NCBI GenBank assembly: GCA_944548615.1
Contig: OX155961.1
Location: forward strand, 16,523,629-16,587,628
Length of the DNA stretch: 64,000 nt
Reading direction: 5' to 3'
Source of the DNA: Micropterix aruncella
Lineage: Eukaryota; Arthropoda; Insecta; Lepidoptera; Micropterigidae
Of the stretch, positions 13,646-26,261 are shown piece after piece (position 1 is the first letter of the stretch; each line of letters opens with the position of its first letter). Made by a program: the position numbers and the translations under genes. The notes below the pieces were generated by a model. That model was not told the origin of the DNA, did not search any database, and saw nothing but the letters and a program-made list of their open reading frames with translations.

Positions 13646-14579
13646 AGTTTTATCGTATTTATTTTCGATATTTCGCGGTTCGTATTATTTATCAAACAAC
13701 CGCGACAGTCAGATTTAATAATATTTTCATAAAATGGAGTGTAATCCAGTAAATTAAAGCCTATTGCGGTTCTTAAATGACACGAGGCTTAGCGCAGAAC
13801 TATAGCAGGTGGCGAACACAATAGATCAGCAATGGTCGCAGTGTTACAAGGCTCATAAAGACTTTAGAAAAGCCCCACACAATAATTAAAAAAAACCAGT
13901 AAATATAATCACTGATATCACAACTTAGGACATCATCTTGTTTTTGAAAAGGTTCAAATATTTATTGTTTATCTGATAATATTTCGACTGAATCAAAGCA
14001 AAAGAACGCCATAAACCGAAATGCTTCATTAAGCTAAGCCAACTAACTAGGTCTCTGCCATAGATCTATTAATTAGTTCGCAAGGGCTGATTACCCCTCA
14101 GTGTTGAAAGATGAAGACATTATGATTATTGACGGGACGTTAGGTCTGAATAGCGCTTAGTTAACGGAGACATATTATTATTGGAAAAACATGGAAGCTC
14201 TTTATCCCCAAATTGTCGGAGGCTAATTAACAAGCCCATTAACCACCTACATAATTACATCGTCGGCTTAAAGCTCCCTCTCGATAGCGGCTGCACTCCC
14301 AAGGAGGCTTTGCGCCCGTAATTAACGATAATTAATTGTTAAATAGTTCATAATTGCATTTTCGGGGCCGGAAATATAAGGCTTGAGGCGTAACGGAAAC
14401 GGGTCGAGGATTGACCGAAGCCTTATGTTTCTGACCTATATTAATCATAAGTGAGAAAACCTACAAGGATAGTAGCTTGCGAGAGTAGTACCACAGTTTA
14501 ATAATTACTACAGTTGTTCGGCTCCTTTGAGGAGCTCGATTCCACTCTCTCGCCACACACGTCATTCGTATATTCCTCT
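13646..14579. other. Unique spacer with homeodomain-type AT motifs at 14080-14430
   Basis: No coding sequence is seen. The stretch 14200-14430 is compositionally mixed, with many TAATTA or TTAATT cores (for example CGTAATTAACGATAATTAATTG near 14317). It could be a conserved regulatory element, but this rests on composition only. Confidence 0.3.
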
Positions 14580-14968
14580 TCTTAAAGTGTCTTCTCCGTT
14601 TGGAGGTCGGCGGTCATTATGGCCACTTGGGCCCATGATGTTGCGGAGCGGAACAACTCGGTGGGTTCAACCATTCAACGAGGTTTTGTAGCCAGTGGGT
14701 TCTTCTTCGGCCAGGTCTTCGGCGGCCTTTTATCTTTCCTTCCAGGTTTAATTGGAGAAAGTGGTATTTGTTACCACGCATTATGTGGTCACTTCTCTTT
14801 ATGGTCTTCAGTAATTTTAATTCTTTGTGCATTCTTAGCAGCACAGTCTTATCAGTTCAAGATATTTTCAGTATTCTCCTGTGAATCCACATTTCGAAAG
14901 CTTCTAACCATTTGCATATAGTCTGGGTTAAAGACCACGCTTCTACTCCGTAAAGGAGGACTGAAAAT
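14580..14968 (-). pseudogene. RTE-like LINE remnant (C-terminus of reverse transcriptase protein)
   Basis: Minus-strand translation from about 14965 gives LLYGVEAWSLTQ, LEAFEMWIHRRILKIS, a stop where RTE proteins have Trp, then TDK, HIMRGNKYHFLQL, LEGKIKGRRRPGRRRTHWL and, after a frameshift, WAQ...TADLQ. These are characteristic C-terminal motifs of RTE-type endonuclease/reverse transcriptase proteins of animals. The catalytic part is absent. At least one nonsense codon and one frameshift show that it is inactive. Confidence 0.8.
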
Positions 14969-16084
14969 ATGTAACACCGCACATTGTAACAAATATGTAA
15001 CATTCGTATATAATACTTTTTCCTTTTTAAAAGCCAAATGGCACAATCTTTTGTTTTACCAATAATTTACTACACTGATGTGGCTTACCTAGACGCGAAT
15101 GAAGAGCTACTCCATAATCTGGAAAGTATTTAAAACTCGTGTATTCGATTTGTTTATTCCCTGAAGAAGTTTGATCATATATCGACCTTTCGTAGGCAAA
15201 AAGACTGGCTCCCCATAAGATGATATTGGGGATGTTCACATACTCACCCTAAACTGTCATGTACTTCAGTCAAACATGCATTGTTATTAGTATAATATCT
15301 TCTCTCCGCTCTTATTTCATGCCCTTTAATTACGCTCTCAGCTACTTTTAATCTACTTGGAATTTCAATTCAATTATTTTTTTCTATTAGAAACAATTTC
15401 AAAAAATATGATTGTAATGATTACTTGTTCGGGGGTCTTGGGGGGGGGGGGCTAAACGGCGTGGGCCCATAGGCCTGGGCCTATTTGGCCTTATGGCTAA
15501 CCCAGAACTGAGGTCTCCAATGGTGCACCAGGAGACCTCAGTTCTATTCTGTGCGTATGCATATTTGGCATACGCCTGGCATTTTAAGAGGTCGTAGGAT
15601 GAAGAGCATCTGAAGAGGTCTTTTTTTAAATAACTGTGAGCAAGGCCTTTCGCCCTTTGACCAGTGGGTTGAGAATTGTTCTGGCCATACCCCTCAGCCG
15701 ATTGGTTCGTATGTAAGTAGAGTCTGTGCCAGTGCATAGTAAACAATCCGTAGTAAGTTGGTGTTGGGTGTGTTTCTTATATATTTAAATATATATAACA
15801 CTTATTTACCTTAAAACTTTCTAGTCCGTTTAGTCATAGCCTCAATGTATTGTGTCCATTTTAGATTATGGTCAATGATTATTCCCAGATATTTTTTTGT
15901 CTTTGTACGTTGAAGTGGTAAACATGTACTGTTTATGTAGTCACATTTATTTAACGTAATGTTGTGGCTAGTATTGGGTTGTTGTCTATTGTCAATGATT
16001 AAGTTTCAAAAAATAATTGGCTATTCTAATTATATACGTAATTTTCTTAGATATTAGTTTTTGACAATCTAATAGTTAAATTCT
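14969..16084. other. Spacer with strong small palindromes at 15504-15575
   Basis: No gene is recognised. A G-run lies at about 15430-15450. Two hairpins sit at 15504-15545 and 15553-15575 (separate entry). An 11-12 bp AT-rich repeat near 15780-15800 has no further significance. Confidence 0.4.
15504..15575. repeat. Two adjacent perfect hairpins
   Basis: First hairpin: AGAACTGAGGTCTCC at 15504-15518 with its exact complement at 15531-15545. The loop contains the palindrome TGGTGCACCA. Second hairpin: GCGTATGC at 15553-15560 with GCATACGC at 15568-15575. No flanking element is recognised. Confidence 0.85.
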
Positions 16085-16441
16085 TGACTACTTATTTTAT
16101 TTTTTATTTTATTTATTTCCCAAAACATAATTAACCTTACAGATGATTCCAAATCGTTAATTATTTTTCTAGGCTATTATTCTAGATTATAACTATTATT
16201 CTACTATAGACTATTATTATAATTCTACTGTTACTAATATTATTATTACTTTACTCCATTACTATTACTATCATTATTATTCTAATATATAAATCATTAT
16301 TCTAGACTATAGCAAACGAGACGGAGACATCCGTTAGAGCGTAATATTAAACGATTATATTTACATATGTATATCTAATGTTTATCTAACCTTTTTTTAT
16401 TATACTAGTTATTCCTTTTTAACAATTTTGATACTACATAT

Positions 16442-19350
16442 TTATCTAATTATTTGATTGCTAAGAAATGCCATTACCATACTTTTCAGTTGTGCTAAGT
16501 TCACCGTCCAAATATCCAATTCTGGCTCAGTCGAACATAGTGCATTTAGGGTACGAAGCGTCCGCACTGTGAAGCAGTGTTGAACGATGTTAGTTCTAGC
16601 TCGCGGTAACGCGAACACTACATGAGTCCGAGCACGGTAGTAATTGGTGGGTACGAATAGACCGATTCTTCTAAGGATGGTCGGATTATCAACGAACCCC
16701 CTAAGCAGTTTATATATGTGGCAGATTGACAGCCAATCTCTTCTTACACTTAGTGAGTTGTACCCAACCATCCCCAGAATAAATGCCGTAGGATATAGAA
16801 AGGGATAATATCCATGCTGTTTAAAGTATAGGAACCTCAGAAAGCGTTTCTGTATACTCTCTAGCCTGGATATGTAGCTATTTTCGTAAGGACTCCATAT
16901 TGCCGCGTTGACTTCTAATCTGCTCCGAATTAGGGAATTGAATAGGAGGCGCATGACAAATGTGTTGTTGAACTGCCTCATGCTTCTCATTACAAAACCT
17001 AACAATTTATAAGAATTATCAACTAGGGTGTAGATGTGCTGTCTGTATGTCAACCGTGAGTCAAAGGTCACTCCAAGGTCCCTTGTGTGATTGACTCGTG
17101 ATAGTGCCTTGCCATCAATGTCATAACTATGTACAAGCGGGGCGTCACCTCGCGAGTACGTCATGATAGAACATTTGCCGGTATTGAAGTATAGCTTGTG
17201 GTTTATGCTCCAAAGATACACGGCGTCTATGTCATCCTGCAGTAATCTACAGGATTCATTACTGCCCGTTCTTGTGAATAATTTTAGGTCATCCGCGAAA
17301 ATCAGGCAGTTGGTTTTTGTAACTACGTCTGGCAATGTATTCACGAGCAAATTAAACAGTAATGGACCCAGATTTGATCCCTGACTCACCCCAGAGTGTG
17401 TAAAGTACAAATCTGATGTTGATCTCCCATATTTAACGAATTGCTGGCGGTCTCTCAGGTAACTGGCGAAGAACTGCAGGAGTGTATGTGAGCACCCTAC
17501 TGTTGCCAGTTCCCTGAGCAATATGTCATTATCGACCCGGTCGAATGCTTTTCGAAAGTCAAAATAGGCTACGTCCACCTGACAACCTCTCTGGGAGTCA
17601 AATTGTTCCGCTACGTATTCAGTGAACACTGAGAGGTTTGTAGTGGTGGAACGTCCTGGCCGAAAACCATGCTGAGCGTCTGATAACTTGCCACTTACCT
17701 GCCTATACAGATATTTGTGGATAATAGTCTCAAACAATTTGGCCGCAGATGAAAGGATAGCCACTGGTCTGTAGTTCTCTACGTCAGATTTCGCCCCCGA
17801 CTTATGTATTGGGATGACGCGGCTAATTTTCCATCTTGACGGATAGATCCCACTAGAGATACTTAAATTGAAAATGTGTCGTAAGGGTTCAACCAAAAAA
17901 GATTGACATGCCTTTAATATGTATGGAGGAATACCGTCCGGACCAACAGACTGTTTCGGCTTTAACTTTTTGAAGGCACAAGCGACATCCGCGACACTGA
18001 GTTCCTGGATGTCGACGCTATCGTTCCAACTCTTAGCCGATATACCGGCCTCGGCTTGGGACACTTCCAAGGTGGGGGGTTTATCTATATATACGGACGA
18101 AAAATATTTGGCGAAAGCTTTTGCCATATCGCTACCGTCGTAAGAAGTGCCTTCATACGTTATAGTCTGCCGAAAAGCCTGACTATTACGCTGATTTCTG
18201 ATATAGGACCAGAAATTTGTGCTGTCTCTCAATATTGACATTTGAATTGTGTTGATATAATTTATATGGGCTTCTTGAATTTTTCGTTTGAGTATTGCTC
18301 TGAGGGAGCTGAACTCATTGTAGTAAATTCGCTGGTTGTACTTTTTCCAAAGTTTATGGTAACAGGACTTTGATTTAAGATCTCTGATGATATCAGATGT
18401 AAACCAGACCGGATATGTGTATCTGCTCGTATCAGCTGTAGCCTTTTTAATTGGGACACTTTTGAACAGACAATCGTAAATTAAAGCGTAAAAGCACTCG
18501 ACACTCTCGTTTATACTGGTCAGATTATATAGTACTGTCCAATCGATTTTATCTAATAAGTCGTAAAAGATGTTAAAATTTCCATTTCGGTAGTCCCACG
18601 TGCTACTGAAGTCATGTAGAGTGCTGTTCCGTGGAGTTTGAGGTAAATGCTGTGTGAATGAATACCGGTCTCGTACAGTGAATGTTAGTGTTATGTCTAA
18701 TGGTGGATGCAGATTATCGCGGCGAACTAACTCCGAGGTAGCTTCCGTCACGCTCACCTTAGCACCGTTCGACAAAACCAAATCTAAAATTCTATTATGA
18801 GGATTTTTGACTTCGTTGAACTGTTGCATGTAACATAGAGAAATGAAGTACTGGTAATGGTCATTTACCAATTTTGTGGCTGAATATAAATTAAAATCTC
18901 CTAATATTAAAATGTTTTCTACCTTTCCACTAAAAAATAGACTTTCTAACTTATCAAAAAATGTTAGGTATACCCTATCACTACATCTGGGAGGAAAATA
19001 CACTAAAAAAACATAATACGTAGCGTGATGAAAATGTATTTTCACACACATCACTTCGTCGTCCGTTTCCAGTTCCGGCATGCGTCGTGATTGGATCGAA
19101 GAGCGAATACTCAGCATTATACCACCGCCGTGCGTCTGCCTGTCCTTTCGAAATACTGCGAAGTTCCCGCCCGGAAACAGTTCTGCATCCGCAATTAAAT
19201 CATTTTAAAATGTTTCAGTTAGCGCATATATTTCTGTTTCAACTATATTACTGTTTGTGGTAAATTCAAACAGCTTTCCTTTTAACCCTCTAACATTTTG
19301 ATAGTAAAGGTTCAGCTGAGTACTATGTCTTGTTATGTTGGTTTCTCGAG
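16442..19350 (-). pseudogene. LINE ORF2: APE endonuclease / reverse transcriptase, one in-frame stop
   Basis: ORF2 supplies the DNA nick and reverse transcription for target-primed insertion. An uninterrupted 891-codon frame starts at Met 19117. The same frame continues upstream through a single TAA (19205-19207), with sequence matching the usual N-terminus of such proteins (LYYQNVRGLKGKL, EIYALTET), so the original protein was about 960 residues. In the 891-residue frame I see LGDFNL (72-77) and HPP (137-139) of the endonuclease. Reverse transcriptase blocks are VGPDGIPPYILK (391-402), YRPVAILS (449-456), HGFRPGRST (483-491), YFDFRKAFD (518-526), GVSQGSNLGPLLF (576-588) and the catalytic FADD (607-610). 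The C-terminus is complete, with stop at 16442. Clade assignment (CR1/Jockey superfamily) is by motif style only. Confidence 0.85.
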
Positions 19351-20035
19351 TTACGAAATAACCACTCATTAAAGCATGAGTATTCCGGCCACATCGAAGG
19401 ATTTAGGTATCTTTCGAAGTGGCTTTCCGGTATACCCACGATAAATGATTCGTATGTCCTATTGCGTTTTATCACCCTCCTCACTGTGAAGGGGATACCT
19501 GATGATTTGTTCTCAAGGTGCTTCTTCATATCTTCCTCGGTCGTGTCCTTCTTAACCGCCCAAATGTGGAGATATCTCCGCCTAATAATAGGAGACCCTT
19601 TCAACCCACCCTCATCCTGAGCTGTTCCTTGTATGACGGGTCGATCGTATGCGACAGGGCCATGGCGTAGATACGGCCGATTGGGAGACTTAGCCGCTTC
19701 TGGTAGTGCCGGGGTAGCAGGTTGAAATTTTCTGCTAAAATTTTCGTTGCTGCGAGGTCTACGGTGTCGGACCGTCACAAAGCCATCATCCCGTTCCTGC
19801 GCTATGGTTTGGACGTCCGGAACTGTTACGTTATTAGAGGTAAGCGCCACTGGAGACGTTGCGGCCGTTGTATTGGCGGTGGTTGCGACGGCTATTGCGG
19901 TAGACATCACAGACGGCGAGGCGATCGACGCATACGTAATGAGCGGAATGGAAGCCCCGTCTGAGTTGGTGGCGTGCGATGCGGCAAGATTAGTACATAT
20001 GTGAAATCGTGTATATGTGAAGTAAAAAGTAGTCT
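19323..20035 (-). pseudogene. LINE ORF1 (nucleic-acid-binding accessory protein), 5' incomplete
   Basis: The minus-strand frame ending at TAG 19323 is open for at least 195 codons (from 19910) and remains open upstream to about 20035 without a Met in good position. The C-terminal half has LHIWAVKKDTTEEDMKKHL, then FTVRRVIKRNRTYESFIVGI and a final block with MWPEYSCFNEWLF. This is the usual layout of the C-terminal domain in insect CR1/Jockey-like ORF1 proteins (RNA-binding fold, then a WP-containing end). The N-terminal half is low-complexity Ala/Thr/Ser. No zinc finger is visible, so the N-terminus is probably missing. Confidence 0.7.
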
Positions 20036-21334
20036 TAACGTCAAGTAACGAGACTAATTACCTTACACAAATATTTGTACACGTCAAAGAAGAATTTTCA
20101 TCCATCAATTTGACACGACGAAAACGCAATGTAATGTAAAGTCATGTATTTAATCTTGTCTTTGTAAGTAGGTTAATTGTAAGATATTGTCACGTGGCGA
20201 TACACTCGCTTATTACATTTGAAAGGTCACGGAAATAACGATCAATGATTTTTTATTGTAAAAATTGAATAGTAATGCTATCTGGTGGCTTGTTCCGACA
20301 CAAATTCAAGCATGAATCTAGGAAGTTTGAAAAGAAAGGTAATAGTCTGCCCTTAAATGAAGGTAGAATAAATCGTGTGACAAGAACACTTATCTTTTTC
20401 GTTAAATCCAAAGGTAGAGTACCTAAATGACCCTCCGGTTGACGCTAAGGAGAAAGTATGATGGGAAATACTGATAAAGGCCAATGACTTTTCCACGATT
20501 TCACTTTTTTCTGAGGTATAAGTTAAGTAAAATATATATTTTTTAGAAACTCAAATATACGTATATATGGTTTAGTAAAGACAAAATATAATTGGTTCTC
20601 ACTCAAATCCTTGCTAAAATTTATTTTTTTAAGTTAGTTAAATCTGTATTAACAAAAAGGCCAAAAAGTTTGATTTTCAAAACTTTGTTTGATATCTGAA
20701 CAAAAAAGTTTACATTGATATTTATTTAACGTGACTTTATTTGTCTATTTAGCTGAAAACGAAAAGTGTTATTATTAGTTATTATTATTAGATGCCGCAC
20801 AGGGGAGCTTTCGCGTACCTTGACAAAGCTTATAAACTTGCAAACAATTTCTTCTTGACAACTTTAAAAAGTCAAGGCCAAGATTCTTCTTTTCATTCCC
20901 CTTTTCGTTCGCAGTGAGCGAATGGAGTCCTTCCATAATTACTTGAGCTTTCTCCGGCGTAATTTGGAGACAAAGGGCATTCCACTTAATCGCTCAATAC
21001 AACGAAAGACAATTAAAATGTCGACCGAATCGGCAAATTGTGCGCGGCGGAATAAAGTTTCGCGCGGAGTTTGGCGTCTGGCGGAGATCTTGCGACATTA
21101 GACGAAACGTTTACTTTGAAAATTGGGACGTTCTGATTTTGATTAATTGCCACTCCTTACTGTGGCAGTTTAAAATTGGACAGCTCAACTAACTCGGACA
21201 ATTAATGAGCCTGGGGTCTCGGGATTTCGGACAGAGCGACAGCTTTTTTTTATACGGTCGTCGCATACTTTATACTCATACATAAGAAACCCTGAAAAAT
21301 TAATCAATACGTTTCATTAAATTAAAAGCAGAAA
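20036..21334. other. Unique spacer; mixed-composition island 20880-21250
   Basis: 20040-20870 is AT-rich and shows nothing. From 20880 to 21250 the sequence is moderately GC-rich, contains several TTAATT/AATTAA sites (near 20985, 21145 and 21200) and is not repeated in the window. It may be a regulatory island, on composition only. Confidence 0.3.
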
Positions 21335-21690
21335 AAAAGGCTGTGTCACCCCAAAACTTTCCTGGAAAGTAACCAAGGACTTCTGAAAATATTTTGAGCG
21401 TGATGTCCCTTCGGGAAGGAGGTTGACTTGAAGGCGGCATATAAATATTATAAGTGTAATTTGTATATGAAATATTCTAACCGTAATATGATTTCGGCCC
21501 AAAAAGGCATCTATTTCAGTTCTGTAATTCCAATATTTCAGATTGAAATTCGACTGGTGCGCTTCCTGGTGGATCGATATAGACACAACCTTTTCAACTA
21601 TTGATATAACCAAATGATGCAGCCATGCCAAATTTCAGCTCGATTGGATTTAGCGTGATTTGCTATCGTGGAGACAGATTTACATTTGGA
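21335..21690 (+). repeat. Dispersed repeat C copy 2 plus RTE-type 3' end
   Basis: 21340-21545 repeats family C (GTGTCACCCCAAAACTTTCC, TTTTGAGCGTGATGTCC, GATTTCGGCCCAAAAAGGCA). The following 21560-21690 has AAATTTCAGCTCGATTGGAT and CGTGGAGACAGATTTACATTT, a motif typical of insect RTE 3' untranslated regions. A similar stretch is at 63345-63440. The two together may be one LINE 3' end. Confidence 0.5.
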
Positions 21691-23895
21691 AACGGTCTTA
21701 ATCAGGGAGGCTCAAAATGGATATTTTCGTCTTTATCTCAATAAAATTTAAAGCATTTATAACACATTCCCTCTTTTTTGATTGGTGGACCGGGAAAGTA
21801 AAATCCCTCGTTAGGTTTTTTGACGCCAGTATGTCTAGAAGCTCATGTTTCTCTACCGATAACTCAACTGGTTGCATCCAGGATCAGGATAAGAGTGAAA
21901 TGGAGGGCTCCTTTCTTTAACAAACTTGCGAATCAAATATAACCAGCATGGTTTCCTTCTATTACTAATTGTTTTTACATTTTATGTTCATAAATGTGCT
22001 CGTACGATACTTGCCTAACGATTACATTATTTTTAAGCATTATGCTGATAATTTACTATTTCACGATTAAAACAGGGAATGGAGAGGGGGAAAGGACGAT
22101 TGTGTGTTTTTACATAATCGGCTGCGTTGGAGCAGCTGAAACAAAGACACCCGAACTATAGTCGAGTATGTAAATATTGTTCAAGCACTGGGTAATGCTA
22201 AAGCATCGATTGTGTTATATAGAGAGTCGGATTCTCTAAGCAGTGCTTTGCATTCGCCATAAAACGAAGAATATTTCTTTTTCATAAAATTCTACTAAAT
22301 AAATTACTAAACTGTTATGTTTCGTGTAAAAGAGCTTTTGTTTCATTCTCCTTCTTTTTATTTTTTGGTCAGTGTGCTTTCTTTCAAATATTAGCTACAT
22401 TCGGCATTTTAACCCATTGCCTGACATTTTTTAAAATATGCTGCGTAACCGGCCAACATTTTGCTTTGCATTTTGACGCTTCGATCGAAATCCAGCCAAG
22501 TCGTTAAAATATCCACATCATTTCCAATCTAATAGCAAAACAAATTAAATTTAAGAATCAAATGCGGAAAGTTGATAAAATCGCCCCAAAAGGCAAGAAA
22601 ATATGCAAAAATACTCCTCAAACGCAACGACCCAGAAGTTTGATACATTTGACATCTCCAAGCAATTGCTCAAGAATCGCCTATGGGATCTTGGCTTGAG
22701 CCACTCTCTAAGCACTGCTTATTCGATTATAGAATGAAAACAGATACCCTATAGTTGCATATGCATCGACCTTAGATTCGGGTGTCAGTGGCTCGTATTC
22801 CGTTTCTTCGCAGGTGCCTAATTGGGGGTTTAAAAATGCGCTAAAACGACGCTTAATTTTGAAATGAGGTTTTAATATTCCCTTTCTTGTGTCCTAACTG
22901 GAGCATGCTTATGTAGATTTTATCAGGCGCTTAAATTGACGTCAAGTACCTTTTAGATCCTTTCTCGTATTCCGTTTCTACAAAAGTCAAGGCGGATGGG
23001 ATTTGTTCGGGGTTTACCTAAGAGCGGTATAAAATCGAGAACTCTATGTCTGATAGCCGTGTAACTCTTACTTCACTCATTATTTCAAAGACTCTTCGTA
23101 ACAATTTTAAAGACGTTGGCTCAGCATTGGCTTCTAAGTTAAATAAGGTATGATGAGAGTAGATTAATTCATAACTATATTTTTCGCAGTAATTCATAAG
23201 TATATTTTTCATAACTATAATTATGAATTAAAGCAATCGGTAATTCATAGCTATATTTTTCCCTGAAAATCCTGTGTCACAGATGATATGTATTTCCTGT
23301 AGGTTATGATAAAACACCCTATATATTTTTGGCACCTTGTTGGCTCCCTTTGCTGGCTTATTTTCCTTGTTGCGTTTTGACACAGTTGCTTAGGAATTGA
23401 AAACAAGCGAAATAGTAGGGACAAGATGGCAGCGGGCGGCTGCAGGGCGACGGCGGGCGGGCGAATGAACGAGCTGTCAAAATTCCCGCTTTGGAACTGC
23501 CATAGACAAAACGGAAAAATTTATGATTTAAGACCGGATCCTAATTTTGATGAAACGGAATACGAACAAAAGAGCAAAGGTGCTTGAGTCTTAATTTTTA
23601 GCACTAGCTAAGTTTAAGCGGGTCAGAATCGGAATACGGGTCAGTCAGACACACGTCTCCCGTATATAACCCGAAAATTAAATAATTACGCACTTCTGCC
23701 TGCCATTACGGAACTCCTTGCTCGGAGGACACTAAATCCCCAATGCGGAAATACGAGGACCCCTGCCGCTTTAGGACCAAATTTGTTAGCTAATGAGAAG
23801 GTTAAACATGATAGTTTTCATGATATGTAGTTTATGCTCCTTCAAAGCGTCCCTCTTTAAATTACTGTAATTCTGGTATTTTTTGTTTTTTTCAT
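21691..23895. other. Spacer; 16 bp motif in inverted arrangement at 22790-23565
   Basis: No coding region is supported. CTCGTATTCCGTTTC occurs at about 22791 and 22962 and in reverse orientation at about 23551, with a weaker inverted match near 23632. This could mark the ends of an undefined DNA element. The frame at 21717-21920 has no recognisable domain. Confidence 0.3.
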
Positions 23896-24070
23896 TTTTT
23901 TATACGTATTTTTTTTTAATTCAACCATTGTTCATGCATTGTGCTAATTGTGTACTCATATCAAAAGGATATTGATGTAGTCATGTAACTGTAGTATGTA
24001 TATGTCACTGTATGTATTGTCAATATTCTGTTTGGGTACCAAATAAAATAAAATAAAAAATAAAATAAAC
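23896..24070 (+). mobile_element. LINE 3' end with ATAAA tail
   Basis: The stretch ends TGTTTGGGTACCAAATAAAATAAAATAAA. A GGGTACCAAATAAA end followed by ATAAA repeats is a familiar 3' terminus of insect LINEs. Only non-coding 3' sequence remains. Confidence 0.6.
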
Positions 24071-25020
24071 ATTATTTATTTATCCACATTTTGCTTCCTA
24101 GCATTTATATTTTTATACATATATTTAAATTTTCAGTATTATCAACATAGAGAATATTTTATGTTTTTAATGATTTTTTAAAAACAGTTTCCTATAAGTG
24201 CTTGAAAAGTTATTTGGGATCAAATCAAAAATTAGAATCAAAAATTGTAAAATCATTTTTTAAAAAGAGAAAGTCAAATCAAAACGTTTATCTTAGAGTT
24301 GCTCATTTTCGTATGTTTCTTCTTTCCTTTTTCTATTCTCTCCCTAATCAACTGTTTTAAAAGTAAAATAGTTCGCAGAGTAGTGTATGCTCCCAGCATT
24401 CTATACATTATGGCGACCATCCCGAAAAGTGACATCCGAAAACAAACTCCTCCTGTTATAGACATCCAAATAAAACACAAGAGTCGCTTGGATAAGATCT
24501 AATACAGTATTGTAAATCTATTATATAATGCTATAAAAGGACATCGATCAGTTGATCCATCCAACACAGTGATGCGCCGAATAGTGTTTTAACCGTATAC
24601 CGGATATCCGGTTAATATTAAACCGAATGAATATCCACTTCAACCAAATAGTTTGTTAACTTAAAATAAATACTATGGAAAAGCAGAAAGAGGCCATATA
24701 TATATATAGATAAAATCATTAGAGAACAAGAAGAGGAACATGTAACTGTACATCTACGCAGATTGATTTTACCCATTTTAACGCGAAAAGCGATAAGCAG
24801 AGAGCAACGTATCATCTTTGATATAATTATTCAGCATTTTAAAGACTTTCTTGATATTATTCGGTAATATATTAAACAAGACGTTCCCCTTTTTACACGT
24901 CTGCCTAAACAAAAAAGGAGTGTAATGTATTCAGGGTTTATCTATTTTGTTTTCCGTCTCTTTAATCCACCGTAGGATACCGTAATTCAAATATTAAGTA
25001 AGTAGTTGATTAAATATCCA
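24071..25020. other. AT-rich spacer
   Basis: I see no gene or shared repeat. Overlapping frames at 24274-24502 lie on opposite strands and have no recognisable content. Confidence 0.4.
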
Positions 25021-25034
25021 AATGTCCAAATGTC

Positions 25035-25205
25035 AATAAATTTATATAAATATATTTTATTTATTTATTTTATTTAATTACTATAAAACATTGTTTTTGC
25101 TTATAAAAACAACAGGAACTGAATGGCAAAAGCTTAACCTTTTGCTTATTTGATTCTGTCACCCAACTGGGACTAGCCCGTTCTAGGATGGACAGGACTC
25201 TAATT
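25035..25205 (-). mobile_element. LINE 3' end (minus strand)
   Basis: In minus-strand reading, CCTGTCCATCCTAGAACGG and TAGTCCCAGTTGGGTGACAG lead to a tail of AATAAATAAA type at 25040-25075. This is a typical LINE 3' terminus without coding sequence. Related ends are near 32.3 and 40.2 kb. Confidence 0.5.
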
Positions 25206-26250
25206 TTACAATAAAGTATCTTAAAGTTTTATTAAAATGCTCATAAAACTAAATTGCCCTAAAATATGATCCTCAAAAAAAATAAAAAAACAATCAAATA
25301 TAGTGAGACAATCAGAGAATTTACATAAAACTAAAGTAAAGAGTAAGATAAATCTATAATTTAAAAAATATAAAAGTCAATAAGTAATATTTAATATATG
25401 TTAAGGAATATAAAAATTTCGTGTTTATTGTCAACTGAATGGTCTGATTGAGTTCATTTCAGAAACATATATCTATATGGATATATGTTTCTGGAATATG
25501 CATGTATCTATATGGATGTATCTATATATGCATGTATCTATATATCATATATGCATGTATCTATATGGATAAATGCAAAAAAACCACAAATATTTCATAA
25601 AAAACCGTAATAAAATTAATTATGAATACAATAGTTCGCTTTCTGTAACCACAGTCATATTCTTTATTCTTTTTAATATATTTACTTTAATATATTTAAT
25701 GTATTTTTGCTAATATTGTGCGCGTGTATTTTAAATATACACGAGTATTATTACAATATATACGAAGTTGAAAATAAATGATCAAATACGAGTACCAAAA
25801 AAATCTGTATCGGAGTAGACCTAATCAAAATTATCTTCCATATCAGATCGGTTAGTTAATGGGTTGAATATATGAATTTCTTCAACACGACAAATTAAAT
25901 CTCAAAACGTCCACGCTATAAAAGCTCCAAACTAACCCGGAAGATACGCGTTAATGGATTCTGATATTATTCCTGTCCGTGTAAATAGAGAGAGTGGTAA
26001 GAGAGGCTAAAACCAATATTCCCGGAGGAAATAATTCCTATTCCCAAGGCGACCAGCCCGGGAGCAAAGCGCCACGTGCCGGTAATTGCATCTTTTTGCC
26101 GACTTTGCTATTATCATTATCCCTCTATTCTGCCAACTGAAATCATATACTATATAGCACCCGGAGGGCAGCGAGAATTTTTGTGTTGTCTTCGTAACCG
26201 GGTAGTTCTTGGTAACTAATTAAAGGTATTATAATAATCGTGGCAGGACA
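25206..26250. other. Spacer; tandem 19 bp motif at 25450-25580; unique island 25880-26240
   Basis: 25450-25580 repeats TGCATGTATCTATATGGAT and variants about five times. 25880-26240 is a mixed-composition unique stretch (CCCGGAGGAAATAATTCC, GGAGCAAAGCGCCACGTG) without coding potential. It may be regulatory, and nothing confirms that. Confidence 0.4.
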
Positions 26251-26261
26251 CTTCAGTCTCT

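Larger units (their letters stand above)
16085..20035 (-). mobile_element. Near-complete non-LTR retrotransposon (CR1/Jockey-like)
   Basis: The element runs on the minus strand. It has part of an ORF1 (19323 to about 20035), a full ORF2 (about 19350 to 16442), a 3' untranslated region of about 350 bp and a tail of AAATAAAATAAA type at about 16085-16125. ORF1 and ORF2 overlap by about 25 bp in different frames. The 5' end seems cut, since the ORF1 frame stays open upstream with no initiator and no 5' UTR is recognised. No target duplication was found. A related truncated copy is at 12907-13490. Confidence 0.85.
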
